Positions 1 to 7,595 of a stretch of 26,764 nucleotides of DNA are shown here, piece by piece. Origin of the DNA: M10-OD1-4 sp038061695. GTDB taxonomy: Bacteria; Patescibacteriota; Minisyncoccia; GWC2-36-17; M10-OD1-4. Position 1 is the first letter of the stretch; each line of letters opens with the position of its first letter. The stretch covers positions 1 to 26,764 of the forward strand of contig JBBTYT010000022.1 in assembly GCA_038061695.1 (NCBI GenBank). The letters are read 5' to 3'. The notes beneath the pieces were generated by a model. It made no database searches and was not told where the DNA came from. It saw nothing but the letters and a program-made list of their open reading frames with translations. Position numbers and translations under genes: made by a program.

Positions 1-174
1 AAGCTTAGGATGTTTTTTTATTGTCCCATCAAGATAAAAGATGAACGTAAGCCAAAGCCAGGTGGGTGTCAGCAACTTTAAATTCCGGACGAACCAGCAA
101 TTTAAAGCAATATAAGACTCCCGAAAAGACAAAGTTGTCCTTAGTTCATTTAGTATGTGATGGAACTCTTTCAT
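1..174 (-). CDS. possible partial CDS running off the window start
   Basis: From an ATG at 174 the minus strand stays open for 58 codons to the first base of the window, so only an N-terminus would be visible. The translation starts MKEFHHILNELRTTLSF and ends near YLDGTIKKHPKL at the edge. It is basic and aromatic with no motif I can name. It lies divergently from the gene at 286. No clear Shine-Dalgarno sequence precedes the ATG, which is usual for this window. The stretch also holds an inverted repeat, CTTTAAATT at 76-84 against AATTTAAAG at 99-107, so a non-coding role is possible. Only the open frame is direct evidence. Confidence 0.35.
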   Translation of the reverse strand, partial: MKEFHHILNELRTTLSFRESYIALNCWFVRNLKLLTPTWLWLTFIFYLDGTIKKHPKL

Positions 175-211
175 TATATTCTTAATTCAAGAAAAAATCA
201 AACCAAAAAAT

Positions 212-249
212 TATATTAATATGACAAATATCTCATATTAATATATACT
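212..249 (+). promoter_or_regulatory. promoter overlapped by a 13-bp inverted repeat
   Basis: ATGACA (221-226) and TATACT (244-249), 17 bp apart, form a sigma-70-like promoter reading toward the gene at 286. A perfect 13-bp inverted repeat (212-224 and 233-245, 8-nt spacer CAAATATC) covers the -35 box, the spacer and the first bases of the -10 box. That is the position expected for a repressor operator. A boxA-like GCTCTTTAAAA follows at 260-270. Function is inferred. Confidence 0.5.
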
Positions 250-285
250 GTTATTTATCGCTCTTTAAAATAAGGAGAATGGGTC

Positions 286-636
286 ATGGTAAAGCTTCGG
301 ATTGTAGTAAGTAACAATGGATTAAATCTCGTATCTACATGGGTATTCATCCATAGATGCAGATCAAATCATCATGGTAAAAATATTCAGAAATGCACAT
401 GCCATCTTATAGGAAAAGCTAGTATTGTAAGGCATGTTATTAGATCAAAAAGCGGTACTGAATATCATGAGGTCAAAGATGGAAAATCTATTAGATATGT
501 ATTAAGACAAGATTTTTTAAGCTACCGTCAGATAAAAACATTAAAATACAAACTTCATAATAATGAAGGTGCTAAAAGACTCATCTCTAAAATAGAAGCG
601 ATTCAAGGAAATTCTATATTGCTTCTTAATTATTAA
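286..636 (+). CDS. hypothetical protein, 116 aa
   Basis: I do not recognise this basic protein. AAGGAG at 272-277 lies 8 nt before the ATG and supports the start. Residues about 23-40 hold a Cys/His cluster (HRC, then HH, then CTCH) that could bind a metal, but the spacing fits no family I know. The middle reads like a small beta-rich domain (SGTEYHEVKDGKSIRYVLRQ) followed by a basic helix. The gene has its own promoter with an operator-like dyad and its own terminator, so it is a one-gene transcription unit. It converges on the VKOR gene with only 9 nt between the stops. It is probably a real, regulated lineage-specific gene of unknown role. Confidence 0.65.
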   Translation: MVKLRIVVSNNGLNLVSTWVFIHRCRSNHHGKNIQKCTCHLIGKASIVRHVIRSKSGTEYHEVKDGKSIRYVLRQDFLSYRQIKTLKYKLHNNEGAKRLISKIEAIQGNSILLLNY

Positions 637-672
637 AGCCGATCCTTATCTAAGGGACGGCTTTTTATTTTT
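635..672 (+). terminator. intrinsic terminator of the 286-636 gene
   Basis: AAAGCCGATCC (635-645) pairs with GGGACGGCTTT (654-664), with one A-A mismatch and one G-U pair. The loop is TTATCTAA, and TTTTTATTTTT follows. The loop contains the stop codon of the opposing VKOR gene (646-648), so the two convergent genes share this structure. Confidence 0.75.
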
Positions 673-1089
673 CATTTTTAGGCTCAATATGAATATAGTA
701 ATTATTGTTATGTAAGATAGAACGCATGCTGGACATATAGCATGAAGCTTATGATAAACGAATATTCCTAAAGATAGAGAATATATGACACCTAGTAATG
801 ACGCATAGATAAGAATCTTTTCTAAATTTTTATTAACCTCATCTCTAAAAAAAGCTATGTAAGAAATGATTGTTATGGATAAATAAAATAATATACCAAG
901 AAGCGCTTGTGGAATTCCAAATAGCTCCGAATAAGGACCCTTATTGACTATATCACAATTTATCAACTCTGATATATTGCATATTCCCCTACCAATAGGC
1001 TGATAATGATCATATAAAGAATAGCTCGCAATAAGTATGCCAAGTATAGACAATACAAATATTGATTTTTTTATTTTTGAATCTCGCAT
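646..1089 (-). CDS. vitamin K epoxide reductase (VKOR) family membrane protein
   Basis: Integral membrane thiol oxidoreductase of 147 residues, the size of a stand-alone bacterial VKOR. It would reoxidise an extracytoplasmic thioredoxin-like partner and pass electrons to quinone. The expected cysteines are present: the loop pair C37 and C45 (CNISELINC) and the quinone-side CPAC pair C119/C122. The conserved YSELFGIPQALLG segment follows the loop pair. Four hydrophobic helices fit residues about 9-25, 60-80, 92-112 and 119-137. The start overlaps the end of the upstream thioredoxin-like gene by 19 bp, so the two are probably translationally coupled. Other lineages fuse VKOR to thioredoxin; here the parts are separate. 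Confidence 0.9.
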   Translation of the reverse strand: MRDSKIKKSIFVLSILGILIASYSLYDHYQPIGRGICNISELINCDIVNKGPYSELFGIPQALLGILFYLSITIISYIAFFRDEVNKNLEKILIYASLLGVIYSLSLGIFVYHKLHAICPACVLSYITIITIFILSLKMKNKKPSLR

Positions 1090-1463
1090 TTAGCTATCTC
1101 TGCTAATTTATTTATACTTTGATCTCCTTCAAGCACCGTGCCATCTTGAAACTTCCAAGTTGGATAACCTTTAATGCCGGCATCCTCGCACTCCTTTGTC
1201 TGTTTACCTGAAGTCTGCCCTGGTAGAGCACATTCAATGTATTTTATATAATCAAATGATTTTCCAAATTCATCTTTCTGAGCCTTGCAATGTGGACACC
1301 ACCAAGCGCCATACATTAAAACACCCTTCTCTGTGAGACATTTTGCCACAAGATCATACTCACCAGGTGCCTTACTCTTCTGATAAAAGAAAAAAATAAT
1401 ACCACCTATAATAAAAAACACTACTAGAAAAGATATTATTTTTTCTATCTTCTTTCTCTGCAT
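1071..1463 (-). CDS. membrane-anchored thioredoxin-like disulfide oxidoreductase
   Basis: A 130-residue protein with one N-terminal membrane helix (about 9-27) and an outward-facing thioredoxin fold. The active site is WCPHC (C56, C59). The cis-proline loop is GYPTW (P101). The TGKQTKECEDAGIKGYPTW-type stretch matches the small Trx domain found fused to VKOR in other bacteria. Extra cysteines at 42, 78 and 92 may form a structural or shuttle disulfide. It lies 21 nt after ndk and overlaps VKOR, its likely oxidant, so this is a two-gene DsbA/DsbB-like module for secreted proteins. Exact substrate range is unknown. Confidence 0.9.
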   Translation of the reverse strand: MQRKKIEKIISFLVVFFIIGGIIFFFYQKSKAPGEYDLVAKCLTEKGVLMYGAWWCPHCKAQKDEFGKSFDYIKYIECALPGQTSGKQTKECEDAGIKGYPTWKFQDGTVLEGDQSINKLAEIAKCEIQK

Positions 1464-1484
1464 ACTTGTATAAGTTAAATCTTA

Positions 1485-2078
1485 TTATTCAAGAATACCA
1501 TCTAAATTAACATCGTAAAGCATTCTCTCGCTTACATGCTTATAGCTTACAATTTCATCTTTCTTGAACCAAACTTTAATCTCTCTCTCCGCCTCTTCTG
1601 GAGCATCTGAACAATGGATTAAATTCCTGACAGCTCTATTATCTCTATTTGCCAGAGCATATGAATCTAAAGTTAAATCACCTCTTATTGTTCCTACATC
1701 TGACGAAAGAGGCTCAGTTCCGCCAACTATCTTCTTTACAATGCCAACCGCCTGATTACCTTCAATAATCATAATAACAACTGGACTTGATGTCATAAAA
1801 GAAAAATTTCCTTCTAAAATGCCCTTTCCGTATTCTAATGCGCTCTTTTCAGGCTCCTTGCCTGCATCTTTTAAATTTTTAATGGCAAGATTACCTTTTG
1901 ATTCACACCACTCATCACTTTTATTATAATGTTTAACAATTTGCTCTCTTGAAGGAATAAGCATTTTCATCGCCACAAACTTTAAACCAATTTTTTCAAT
2001 TCTCTGTATGATATCGCCAATCAATGAGCGGTGAATAGTATCTGGTTTCAATATAACAAATGTCTTCTCTTTTATCAT
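1485..2078 (-). CDS. ndk: nucleoside diphosphate kinase (long variant)
   Basis: Transfers the gamma phosphate between nucleoside triphosphates and diphosphates through a phosphohistidine. The N-terminal FVILKPDTI, the GTIRGD segment and the catalytic NLIHCSDAPEEAEREI (H155) are all present. At 197 residues it exceeds the usual 130-150. The extra length sits mainly between HY (50-51) and the GNFSFMTSSPVV strand, as an insert of about 35 residues rich in charge, with a smaller addition (DSYALANRDN) just before the catalytic segment and a C-terminal tail. It is the first gene of the ndk-Trx-VKOR run. No Shine-Dalgarno sequence precedes the ATG. Confidence 0.93.
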   Translation of the reverse strand: MIKEKTFVILKPDTIHRSLIGDIIQRIEKIGLKFVAMKMLIPSREQIVKHYNKSDEWCESKGNLAIKNLKDAGKEPEKSALEYGKGILEGNFSFMTSSPVVIMIIEGNQAVGIVKKIVGGTEPLSSDVGTIRGDLTLDSYALANRDNRAVRNLIHCSDAPEEAEREIKVWFKKDEIVSYKHVSERMLYDVNLDGILE

Positions 2079-2183
2079 CTTTATTTATTATTAATTTTAT
2101 AACTCTAACCTTAACATAAAAAAAATGAATTGAAAAGACAATAGACTTACTTAAAGATTGTGCCAATTTACCTTAGAAGAGAA

Positions 2184-2212
2184 TTGACAAAAATAGGCAC
2201 TTAGAGTATGCT
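2184..2212 (+). promoter_or_regulatory. strong sigma-70-like promoter
   Basis: A perfect -35 box TTGACA (2184-2189), a 17-bp spacer and TATGCT (2207-2212) read toward the gene at 2289. The predicted leader is about 70 nt. It contains a small hairpin CCCC-TTATAC-GGGG (2262-2275) directly against the AAGGAG ribosome-binding site, which could modulate access to it. Confidence 0.7.
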
Positions 2213-2288
2213 GTTTATAGTTCTTTTATTATTATGTAAATTTGGTCAATCACAACCTTAACCCCTTATACGGGGAAGGAGTTTCAAA

Positions 2289-2825
2289 ATGGCAATGAAA
2301 AGCAAGGTGGCTGAAGAAAAAAAACCCATCCTACGTTTGTTGTATGCAAACGAAACCATCGCAATTAAACCTTGCGATGGCAAGGAAACTTTGGCGAAAG
2401 CCGATGACGTGTTTGGAGTCATAGACCAAAATTTTAAAAATTTGGATATTGACAACAAAGCAGAAGATGCAACAGATGCAACCAAAAAAGTTTCTGTGCA
2501 GATATATGAAGTAGCAAAGGAGACCACCCCCGCAGAGATGTTCGGTTTTCTTGGCGGTAATCTGGAGAGGCTGTGTATGACACAGCACCAAATCAAATTG
2601 TTCTGCAGAGACAATTTTAATACACTCCACTTTAATACATTCGACAAAGACGAAAGGATTTCAAACTTCTTTTTATTTCAAAATGGTGAGTACTTTTTTA
2701 TACCTAGTGTTTCTAGGCACTATTCCGGCTTAAGTATCGTCTTACATAAATTTAGAAATTCCTTCGCGATGGCTATTTTACCTCCTTCTCGTTTGGTGGT
2801 TCCCGAGCTTAAGGCTAATCTTTAA
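2289..2825 (+). CDS. hypothetical protein, 178 aa, self-contained cassette
   Basis: No motif or fold I can name with confidence. The start is well supported by GGAAGGAG about 8 nt upstream. The sequence runs from a basic N-terminus through LRLLYANETIAI, then AEMFGFLGGNLERLCMTQHQIKLFC, then FFLFQNGEYFFIPSV, and ends SRLVVPELKANL. This layout reminds me of small uncharacterised proteins that recur in Parcubacteria genomes; that is memory and was not checked. The gene is visibly richer in G+C and uses more balanced codons than its neighbours, which could mean transfer or high expression. It has its own consensus promoter, leader hairpin and C/G-rich terminator, and so is an independent transcription unit. 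Confidence 0.72.
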   Translation: MAMKSKVAEEKKPILRLLYANETIAIKPCDGKETLAKADDVFGVIDQNFKNLDIDNKAEDATDATKKVSVQIYEVAKETTPAEMFGFLGGNLERLCMTQHQIKLFCRDNFNTLHFNTFDKDERISNFFLFQNGEYFFIPSVSRHYSGLSIVLHKFRNSFAMAILPPSRLVVPELKANL

Positions 2826-2843
2826 GCCTTAGAACTTGACCAT

Positions 2844-2883
2844 TAACCCCCTCTGACGCATCTTGTCATGGGGGGGTTATTTT
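2844..2883 (+). terminator. intrinsic terminator
   Basis: TAACCCCC (2844-2851) pairs with GGGGGTTA (2872-2879) across an 18-20 nt loop and is followed by TTTT-A-TTA. It ends the 2289-2825 cassette, 18 nt after the stop codon. Confidence 0.8.
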
Positions 2884-2956
2884 ATTACTAAGCATACAAT
2901 CTTACCCCCCGTTCTTCTTCAACTTTCTGCACGTTCAAAAAAAATTCTATATATAC

Positions 2957-3841
2957 TTAAATTTTATCCTTTTTTTTAAACTGAATGATATCCTCGTCGT
3001 GATTTATGAATGCCCACCTGCCGTTACCAAACTGAATCCGAGCTTTGCCTTTATTATATGATTCTGCGTATAGATATTCCTTTGAAATGACATTCCCGTC
3101 ATGATCTATGAAAACATATTTATTATTATGAAGCTTAACCAGAGCTTTGCCTTCTGAGTATGGCCGTGCATCTAGATAATCATAATCTGAAACGGCATTC
3201 CCGTCGTGGTCTATGAATATCCAATTCCCAGTATCAAGCTGAATATTAACTTTACCTTCTGAGTATGACCCTGCATCTAGACATTCCTCCTTTGAAACAA
3301 TATCCCCTTTGTGGTCTATGAATACCCACTTGTTTTTACCAGTCTTAACCAGAGCTTTGCCTTCCGAGTATGAATATGCGTATTGATACTCCTTTGAAAC
3401 AATCTTCCCGTCATGATCTATGAATACCCACTTGTTTTTACCAGTCTGAACCAGAGCTTTGCCTTCTGAGTATGGCCGTGCATTTAGATAGTCACAATCT
3501 GAAACAACATTCCCATCGTGGTCTATGAAGACCCAATTCCCAGTATCAAGCTGAATATTAACTTTACTTTCTGAATATGACCCTGCATCTAGACACTCCT
3601 CCTCTGAAACTCTATTCCCTTTATTATCTATGAAGCCATACCTGCCATTATCAAACTGAACTAGAGCTTTATCCTCTACAAGAGCGTCAATATATTTGAA
3701 TTTTGAAGCAAATTTATCGTATAATTCTCGTGTGCCTTCTGCGTCATATCCTTTATGGTCTTTGATTATGTTGTTCTCTTTTAGTATCTCTGTCGTTTCA
3801 ATTTCTTTAGATTGTTCCACATCAAATTGTTCCTGACTCAT
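2957..3841 (-). CDS. WG-repeat protein
   Basis: A 294-residue protein with seven WG-type (KWG/beta-propeller-like) repeats. The repeated core is an aromatic residue followed by FIDHDG, with F at 70, 105, 140, 174, 209, 244 and 278; spacings are 35, 35, 34, 35, 35, 34. Each repeat also carries YSEGKALV-like and GNW/NKW strands. There is no signal peptide or membrane helix, and residues 1-45 are charged and probably unstructured, so a cytoplasmic location is likely. WG repeats usually mediate protein contacts, and no enzymatic motif is seen. It has its own promoter (3869-3898) and stands alone between a cassette and the comEC genes. The specific partner is unknown. Confidence 0.87.
   Translation of the reverse strand: MSQEQFDVEQSKEIETTEILKENNIIKDHKGYDAEGTRELYDKFASKFKYIDALVEDKALVQFDNGRYGFIDNKGNRVSEEECLDAGSYSESKVNIQLDTGNWVFIDHDGNVVSDCDYLNARPYSEGKALVQTGKNKWVFIDHDGKIVSKEYQYAYSYSEGKALVKTGKNKWVFIDHKGDIVSKEECLDAGSYSEGKVNIQLDTGNWIFIDHDGNAVSDYDYLDARPYSEGKALVKLHNNKYVFIDHDGNVISKEYLYAESYNKGKARIQFGNGRWAFINHDEDIIQFKKKDKI
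2984..3607 (-). repeat. 312-bp tandem duplication inside the WG gene
   Basis: Codons 79-182 and 183-286 are two copies of a three-repeat block (104 residues, 312 bp). Both copies start with EECLDAGSYSE, continue through KVNIQLDTGNW and then DARPYSEGKALV, and remain near-identical in places at the DNA level. This shows growth by duplication of whole blocks rather than of single repeats. Confidence 0.75.
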
Positions 3842-3868
3842 ATTTTTATATCTTATTTTAATACTTTT

Positions 3869-3898
3869 ATTATACTATAAGCGTAAGGTAAAATACAA
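3869..3898 (-). promoter_or_regulatory. promoter of the WG-repeat gene
   Basis: On the minus strand TTGTAT (3898-3893) and a perfect TATAAT (3874-3869) are separated by 18 bp, about 28 nt before the ATG at 3841. No strong Shine-Dalgarno sequence follows. Confidence 0.55.
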
Positions 3899-3920
3899 AT
3901 TAGAATATGCGAACTATAAA

Positions 3921-4772
3921 TTAAAACTCCGTTTTATAATCAAGCTTACTTCCGTCTGTGATAATCTTTACCATTCCATTTAAATCAGTCCTAAAAAGCC
4001 TTACTTTATTTAATCTTTCTAAAACCTCAGGTGAAGGATGATTATATTGGTTATTTTTACCAACAGAGATTACTGCTATTTCTGGACTTGTCTTTTCCAA
4101 AAATAGCTCTGTGCTAGATGTTTTTGAACCGTGATGATTAATCTTTAAAATATCAACATCTATATTAAGTCCAGAATTTACTAAATCCAACTCTTCTTTC
4201 AGCTCGGCATCACCAGAGAATAAAAACTTTTTATCTAGAAAATTTAAAATCAATGCCAAAGATATATCATTTGGATTTTTAATCTTCACTCCGTCAATAT
4301 CTGAAAAAGGATACAAAATATCCATATAGACAAACTCGCCCAAGCCAAGCCTAACTCCTGCTTTTGCCTCTATTCTATTGATATTTTTTTCTTCTACAAG
4401 CTTTTTAATCTCATCATAAAAAGAATTTTTGTATATTATATTTGAAAACATTATATTATTTACCTTATATCTCTTTAAGATATCAATCAATCCGAAGATA
4501 TGATCTTTCTGTGGATGCGTAAAAATCAAAAGATCTATCTCTCTATCATAAAAAGGCATTACTGAAGAAAGCTCTGCTAAGACAGAGTTATCAGGACCGC
4601 CATCTATTACAACTTGCACCTTATCAGGTGTTTCTATAAAAACCGAATCCCCTTGTCCAACATTTAAAAAATATACTCTCAATTTTCCATCAAAATTAAA
4701 AACTAGTAAAAAAAACCATATCAAAACAAGAATGGCTCCAAGTAATAAAGTAATTTTATATTTTAAACTCAT
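3921..4772 (-). CDS. ComEC-type metallo-beta-lactamase domain protein (split ComEC, C-terminal part)
   Basis: Stand-alone form of the C-terminal domain of the DNA-uptake protein ComEC. One N-terminal membrane helix (8-26) would anchor an external metallo-hydrolase domain, proposed in the family to degrade or guide the non-transported strand. Visible family signatures are VYFLNVGQGDSVFIE, VIDGGP, the metal motif THPQKDH (H86, D90, H91) followed by IFGL, FLFSGDAE, INHHGSKTSS and the C-terminal YNHPSPEVLERL. Its ATG lies inside the end of the channel gene (4-bp ATGA overlap), so both are made from one message. In most bacteria this domain is fused to the channel. Confidence 0.88.
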   Translation of the reverse strand: MSLKYKITLLLGAILVLIWFFLLVFNFDGKLRVYFLNVGQGDSVFIETPDKVQVVIDGGPDNSVLAELSSVMPFYDREIDLLIFTHPQKDHIFGLIDILKRYKVNNIMFSNIIYKNSFYDEIKKLVEEKNINRIEAKAGVRLGLGEFVYMDILYPFSDIDGVKIKNPNDISLALILNFLDKKFLFSGDAELKEELDLVNSGLNIDVDILKINHHGSKTSSTELFLEKTSPEIAVISVGKNNQYNHPSPEVLERLNKVRLFRTDLNGMVKIITDGSKLDYKTEF

Positions 4773-6145
4773 AAAGGGAGAAAATTAATGGAAGAAAAAG
4801 ATAAAGAACCGAAAAACTCTATTATCTTTATTTGATAAGCTAAGACAAGCCACAATGGGAGTATGAATATCTTTGCTATAGATAAAGATATAAAACCTAA
4901 AAGACCTGCCAAAAAACCTAAAAGCATCGCAATCGGTATTAATGGCAAAATTAAAACATTAACCACAGGAGCTATTACAGATATCTGATTAAAATTATAC
5001 ACTAATATTGGCAAAACCATGACCTCTACAGCAAGTGTAGCCGAGATAGTCTCTCTTAGTTTAAAAAAGTTCGTCACATTTTTAAATTTATTCAGAAAGT
5101 AAGGATAAATATATAATAATCCTAGGGTTGCTAAAAAAGAAAGCTGAAATGAGATATCAAAAACTAAGACCTTAGGATTAAACAAAACCATCAATACAGC
5201 TGCAAATACTAGAGCATTTAAAGAATATTTCGCTCTGCCGTAATAACGAGCTAAAAGCAAAACAGAACCCATTAAAGCGGCTCGAACAACTGATGAAGAA
5301 GCACCTGTCATAATAACAAACAAAGCTATAATAAAAATAGCTATCAATACTACAACTTTCCTGCTTGATACGAAAAATCCAAAAATCCAAGCAAGAAATA
5401 TTACTATAATAGTCACATTAAAACCAGACAAAGCAACTATGTGCGCCGTACCTGTTTTTATAAAATTATCATAAAGGTCTTTTGGTATCTCCGCCTTTGA
5501 ACCAAAAAGTATGCCATTTATTAAATTAGATTCGGGCGAAGGAAGTAAAAGCTTTATATTATTCTCAAATGACTTTTTTAATTTAAAAAGAGAGGCTTTT
5601 AAAACTAGACCTCCTTCTTCTCCATTAAATTCAATGCTTGGATTTTGCATTAAAAAATATATATCATCTTTCGCAAGATAATTTTTATAATCAAACCCAT
5701 TAAAATTCTCAGGCTCTTTCAATTTTCCTCTCACAAAAATCATATCGCCATATTTATACTCAGGATATCTTTGTATATTGAGAAGAATCAACTCTCCATT
5801 TTCTGTCCGTATAATAATCTTCTGGTTCGCATCTTTAAACTCTGGATCTCTAAAAATAATTCCATTAATTTCTATCTCTTTTCCAATAAATTCAATTAAA
5901 AGTGTCTTTTCCGGCAGAGATTTTTGATACCAAAAAACTCCAATATTAAAAATGGAAAATATGACAATAGCAAAAATAATATGTTTTCTTTCGTAAAAAG
6001 AAAAGATAAAAATAAAAAGAATTGCAAAAAATAGCAATGCCAAAAAAAGATTATATCCAAAAAATGTGCTATAGAAAACACCTATCAAAAAAGAGAGCAT
6101 TAGAAAGAGAAATATTTTTGACTTTGAGAATATATTAAAATTCAC
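4769..6145 (-). CDS. comEC: ComEC/Rec2 competence channel protein (N-terminal and channel domains)
   Basis: Membrane channel for import of single-stranded DNA during natural transformation. The 458 residues contain two or three N-terminal helices, a soluble DUF4131/OB-like domain (about 85-175, with YKYGDMIFVRGKLKEP and NFNGFDYKNYLA), then the Competence domain starting at GTAHIVALSGFNVTII. The rest is a run of helices including GASSSVVRAALMGSVLLLARYYGR and VMVLPILVYNF. It ends where a full ComEC would continue into the metallo-beta-lactamase domain, which is the next gene. The start codon is GTG (6145-6143). A terminator separates it from ftsZ, so it probably has its own promoter. Confidence 0.92.
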   Translation of the reverse strand: MNFNIFSKSKIFLFLMLSFLIGVFYSTFFGYNLFLALLFFAILFIFIFSFYERKHIIFAIVIFSIFNIGVFWYQKSLPEKTLLIEFIGKEIEINGIIFRDPEFKDANQKIIIRTENGELILLNIQRYPEYKYGDMIFVRGKLKEPENFNGFDYKNYLAKDDIYFLMQNPSIEFNGEEGGLVLKASLFKLKKSFENNIKLLLPSPESNLINGILFGSKAEIPKDLYDNFIKTGTAHIVALSGFNVTIIVIFLAWIFGFFVSSRKVVVLIAIFIIALFVIMTGASSSVVRAALMGSVLLLARYYGRAKYSLNALVFAAVLMVLFNPKVLVFDISFQLSFLATLGLLYIYPYFLNKFKNVTNFFKLRETISATLAVEVMVLPILVYNFNQISVIAPVVNVLILPLIPIAMLLGFLAGLLGFISLSIAKIFILPLWLVLAYQIKIIEFFGSLSFSSINFLPL

Positions 6146-6172
6146 TATCTTTCAACAAAAAAATTAAAAATA

Positions 6173-6202
6173 TTTAAAAATAAAAATGCTTTCAAAAAGC
6201 AT
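6173..6202 (-). terminator. terminator after ftsZ
   Basis: Read on the minus strand, ATGCTTT (6202-6196) pairs with AAAGCAT (6192-6186) around TTG and is followed by TTTTATTTTT. It lies about 100 nt after the ftsZ stop and ahead of comEC. The 99 nt between the stop and the hairpin show nothing else. Confidence 0.62.
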
Positions 6203-6301
6203 CCTCTATCTTATTTAGATTAAATTTTTATATCTTTCCACTTCTTTTTTTAATATTTTTAATCGGAAGCATATAGTTTTTATTGCTAATTTAGAAAAAA
6301 A

Positions 6302-7579
6302 TTATTTTTTTCTTCTGATAAAAGCAGGAACATCCCACTCATCATTGGTATTAAAAATAGATTCTGAAGAAAAGAGTTTTTTCTTTGGAGTTTCTTCTCT
6401 CTTTTCTATAACATCTTCTTTTACTTGCTTACTATCTGTAATAATATTATTAGAGTTATTTTGCGTAGCTGTTTTAACCATAATTACTTCCTCTATATTA
6501 TGTGACGATTCTTTAACAATCTGACTCTCGCTAAATTGAGATGTTATTAATTCTGGATTTCTTCTATCTCTAATCTCCTGAAAATTAGGAACTTTAATTG
6601 TCTCTACCAACTTTCTTGATATTTCCTCACCAAATCCCGTAGCAATAACAGTTACTTTAATCTCCCCCTTCTTAAGTCTTTGATCTATTAATGCCCCGAA
6701 TATTATCTTTGCATTAGGATCAACATACTCTGATATAACCTTCGCCGCATCATTAATCTCCATCATTCCCATATCAGCGCCTCCAGAAACAGAAAACAAA
6801 ACACCTTTTGCTCCTTCAATTGATATCTCAAGAAGTGGAGAAGAGATAGCCGCTCTTGCCGCCTCTATCGCTCTATCATCTCCAGATGCGACCCCAATAC
6901 CCATAAGAGCAGAACCGGCATCTTGCATTATTGCTCTTATGTCAGCAAAATCAACATTGATAATTCCAGGCAAAGTTATTAAATCCGATATTCCTTGAAC
7001 TGCATTTTGCAAAACATCATCCACAAGAGCAAATGAGCCCATTATAGATGTTTTTTTCTCTATGATGTTAAATATCCTATCATTTGGTATCACAACCAAA
7101 GCATCAACTTTCTCTTTCAAATTCTCTACTCCATCCGTTGCTAATCTACTTCTTTGTATGCCCTCAAAAGAAAATGGTTTTGTTACAACGCCTATTGTCA
7201 ATGCTCCTATATTTTTTGCGATCTCGGCAACTACAGGAGATGCGCCAGTTCCTGTTCCACCACCCATCCCGCATGTAACAAAAACAAGATCAGAACCCTT
7301 CAAAGCCTCTTGTATCTCTTCTCTTGATTCTTCGGCCGCTTGCCTGCCAACATCTGGATTCATTCCAGCTCCCAACCCCTTTGTAGTATTTTTCCCTATA
7401 TGAATTTTAGTCTTTGCCGCAGAATGATGCAAATCTTGTGCGTCTGTATTTACAGCTATGAAATCAACACCTTTTATCTTTGACTCAACCATTCTACTTA
7501 CAGCATTACCGCCTCCTCCACCAACTCCAACTACTTTGATTCTAGCGAATGTTTCTATCTCAGGCTTTATTTGACTCAT
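6302..7579 (-). CDS. ftsZ: cell division protein FtsZ
   Basis: Tubulin-like GTPase that forms the cytokinetic ring. The 425 residues contain VVGVGGGGGNAV (16-27), the tubulin signature GGGTGTG (106-112), and the T7-loop region around NVDFADIRAIMQDAGSALMG. A variable linker precedes the conserved C-terminal peptide DEWDVPAFIRRKK, which binds FtsA. FtsA lies just upstream, so membrane anchoring is encoded in the same unit. Length is slightly above the usual 380-400 because of the linker. An 18-bp palindrome precedes the start by 16 nt, and there is no Shine-Dalgarno sequence. It ends the ybeY-ftsA-ftsZ transcription unit. Confidence 0.97.
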   Translation of the reverse strand: MSQIKPEIETFARIKVVGVGGGGGNAVSRMVESKIKGVDFIAVNTDAQDLHHSAAKTKIHIGKNTTKGLGAGMNPDVGRQAAEESREEIQEALKGSDLVFVTCGMGGGTGTGASPVVAEIAKNIGALTIGVVTKPFSFEGIQRSRLATDGVENLKEKVDALVVIPNDRIFNIIEKKTSIMGSFALVDDVLQNAVQGISDLITLPGIINVDFADIRAIMQDAGSALMGIGVASGDDRAIEAARAAISSPLLEISIEGAKGVLFSVSGGADMGMMEINDAAKVISEYVDPNAKIIFGALIDQRLKKGEIKVTVIATGFGEEISRKLVETIKVPNFQEIRDRRNPELITSQFSESQIVKESSHNIEEVIMVKTATQNNSNNIITDSKQVKEDVIEKREETPKKKLFSSESIFNTNDEWDVPAFIRRKK

Positions 7580-7595
7580 GATTTTAAAATAAAAT

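Noticed and set aside
2258..2647. Minus-strand open frames opposite the 178-residue gene
   Set aside because: The plus strand has a perfect -35 box, a ribosome-binding site and a terminator; the minus frames have none and run past the promoter leader.
7062..7403. Plus-strand open frame inside ftsZ
   Set aside because: It is antisense to the conserved GTP-binding region of ftsZ and has a composition typical of a shadow frame.
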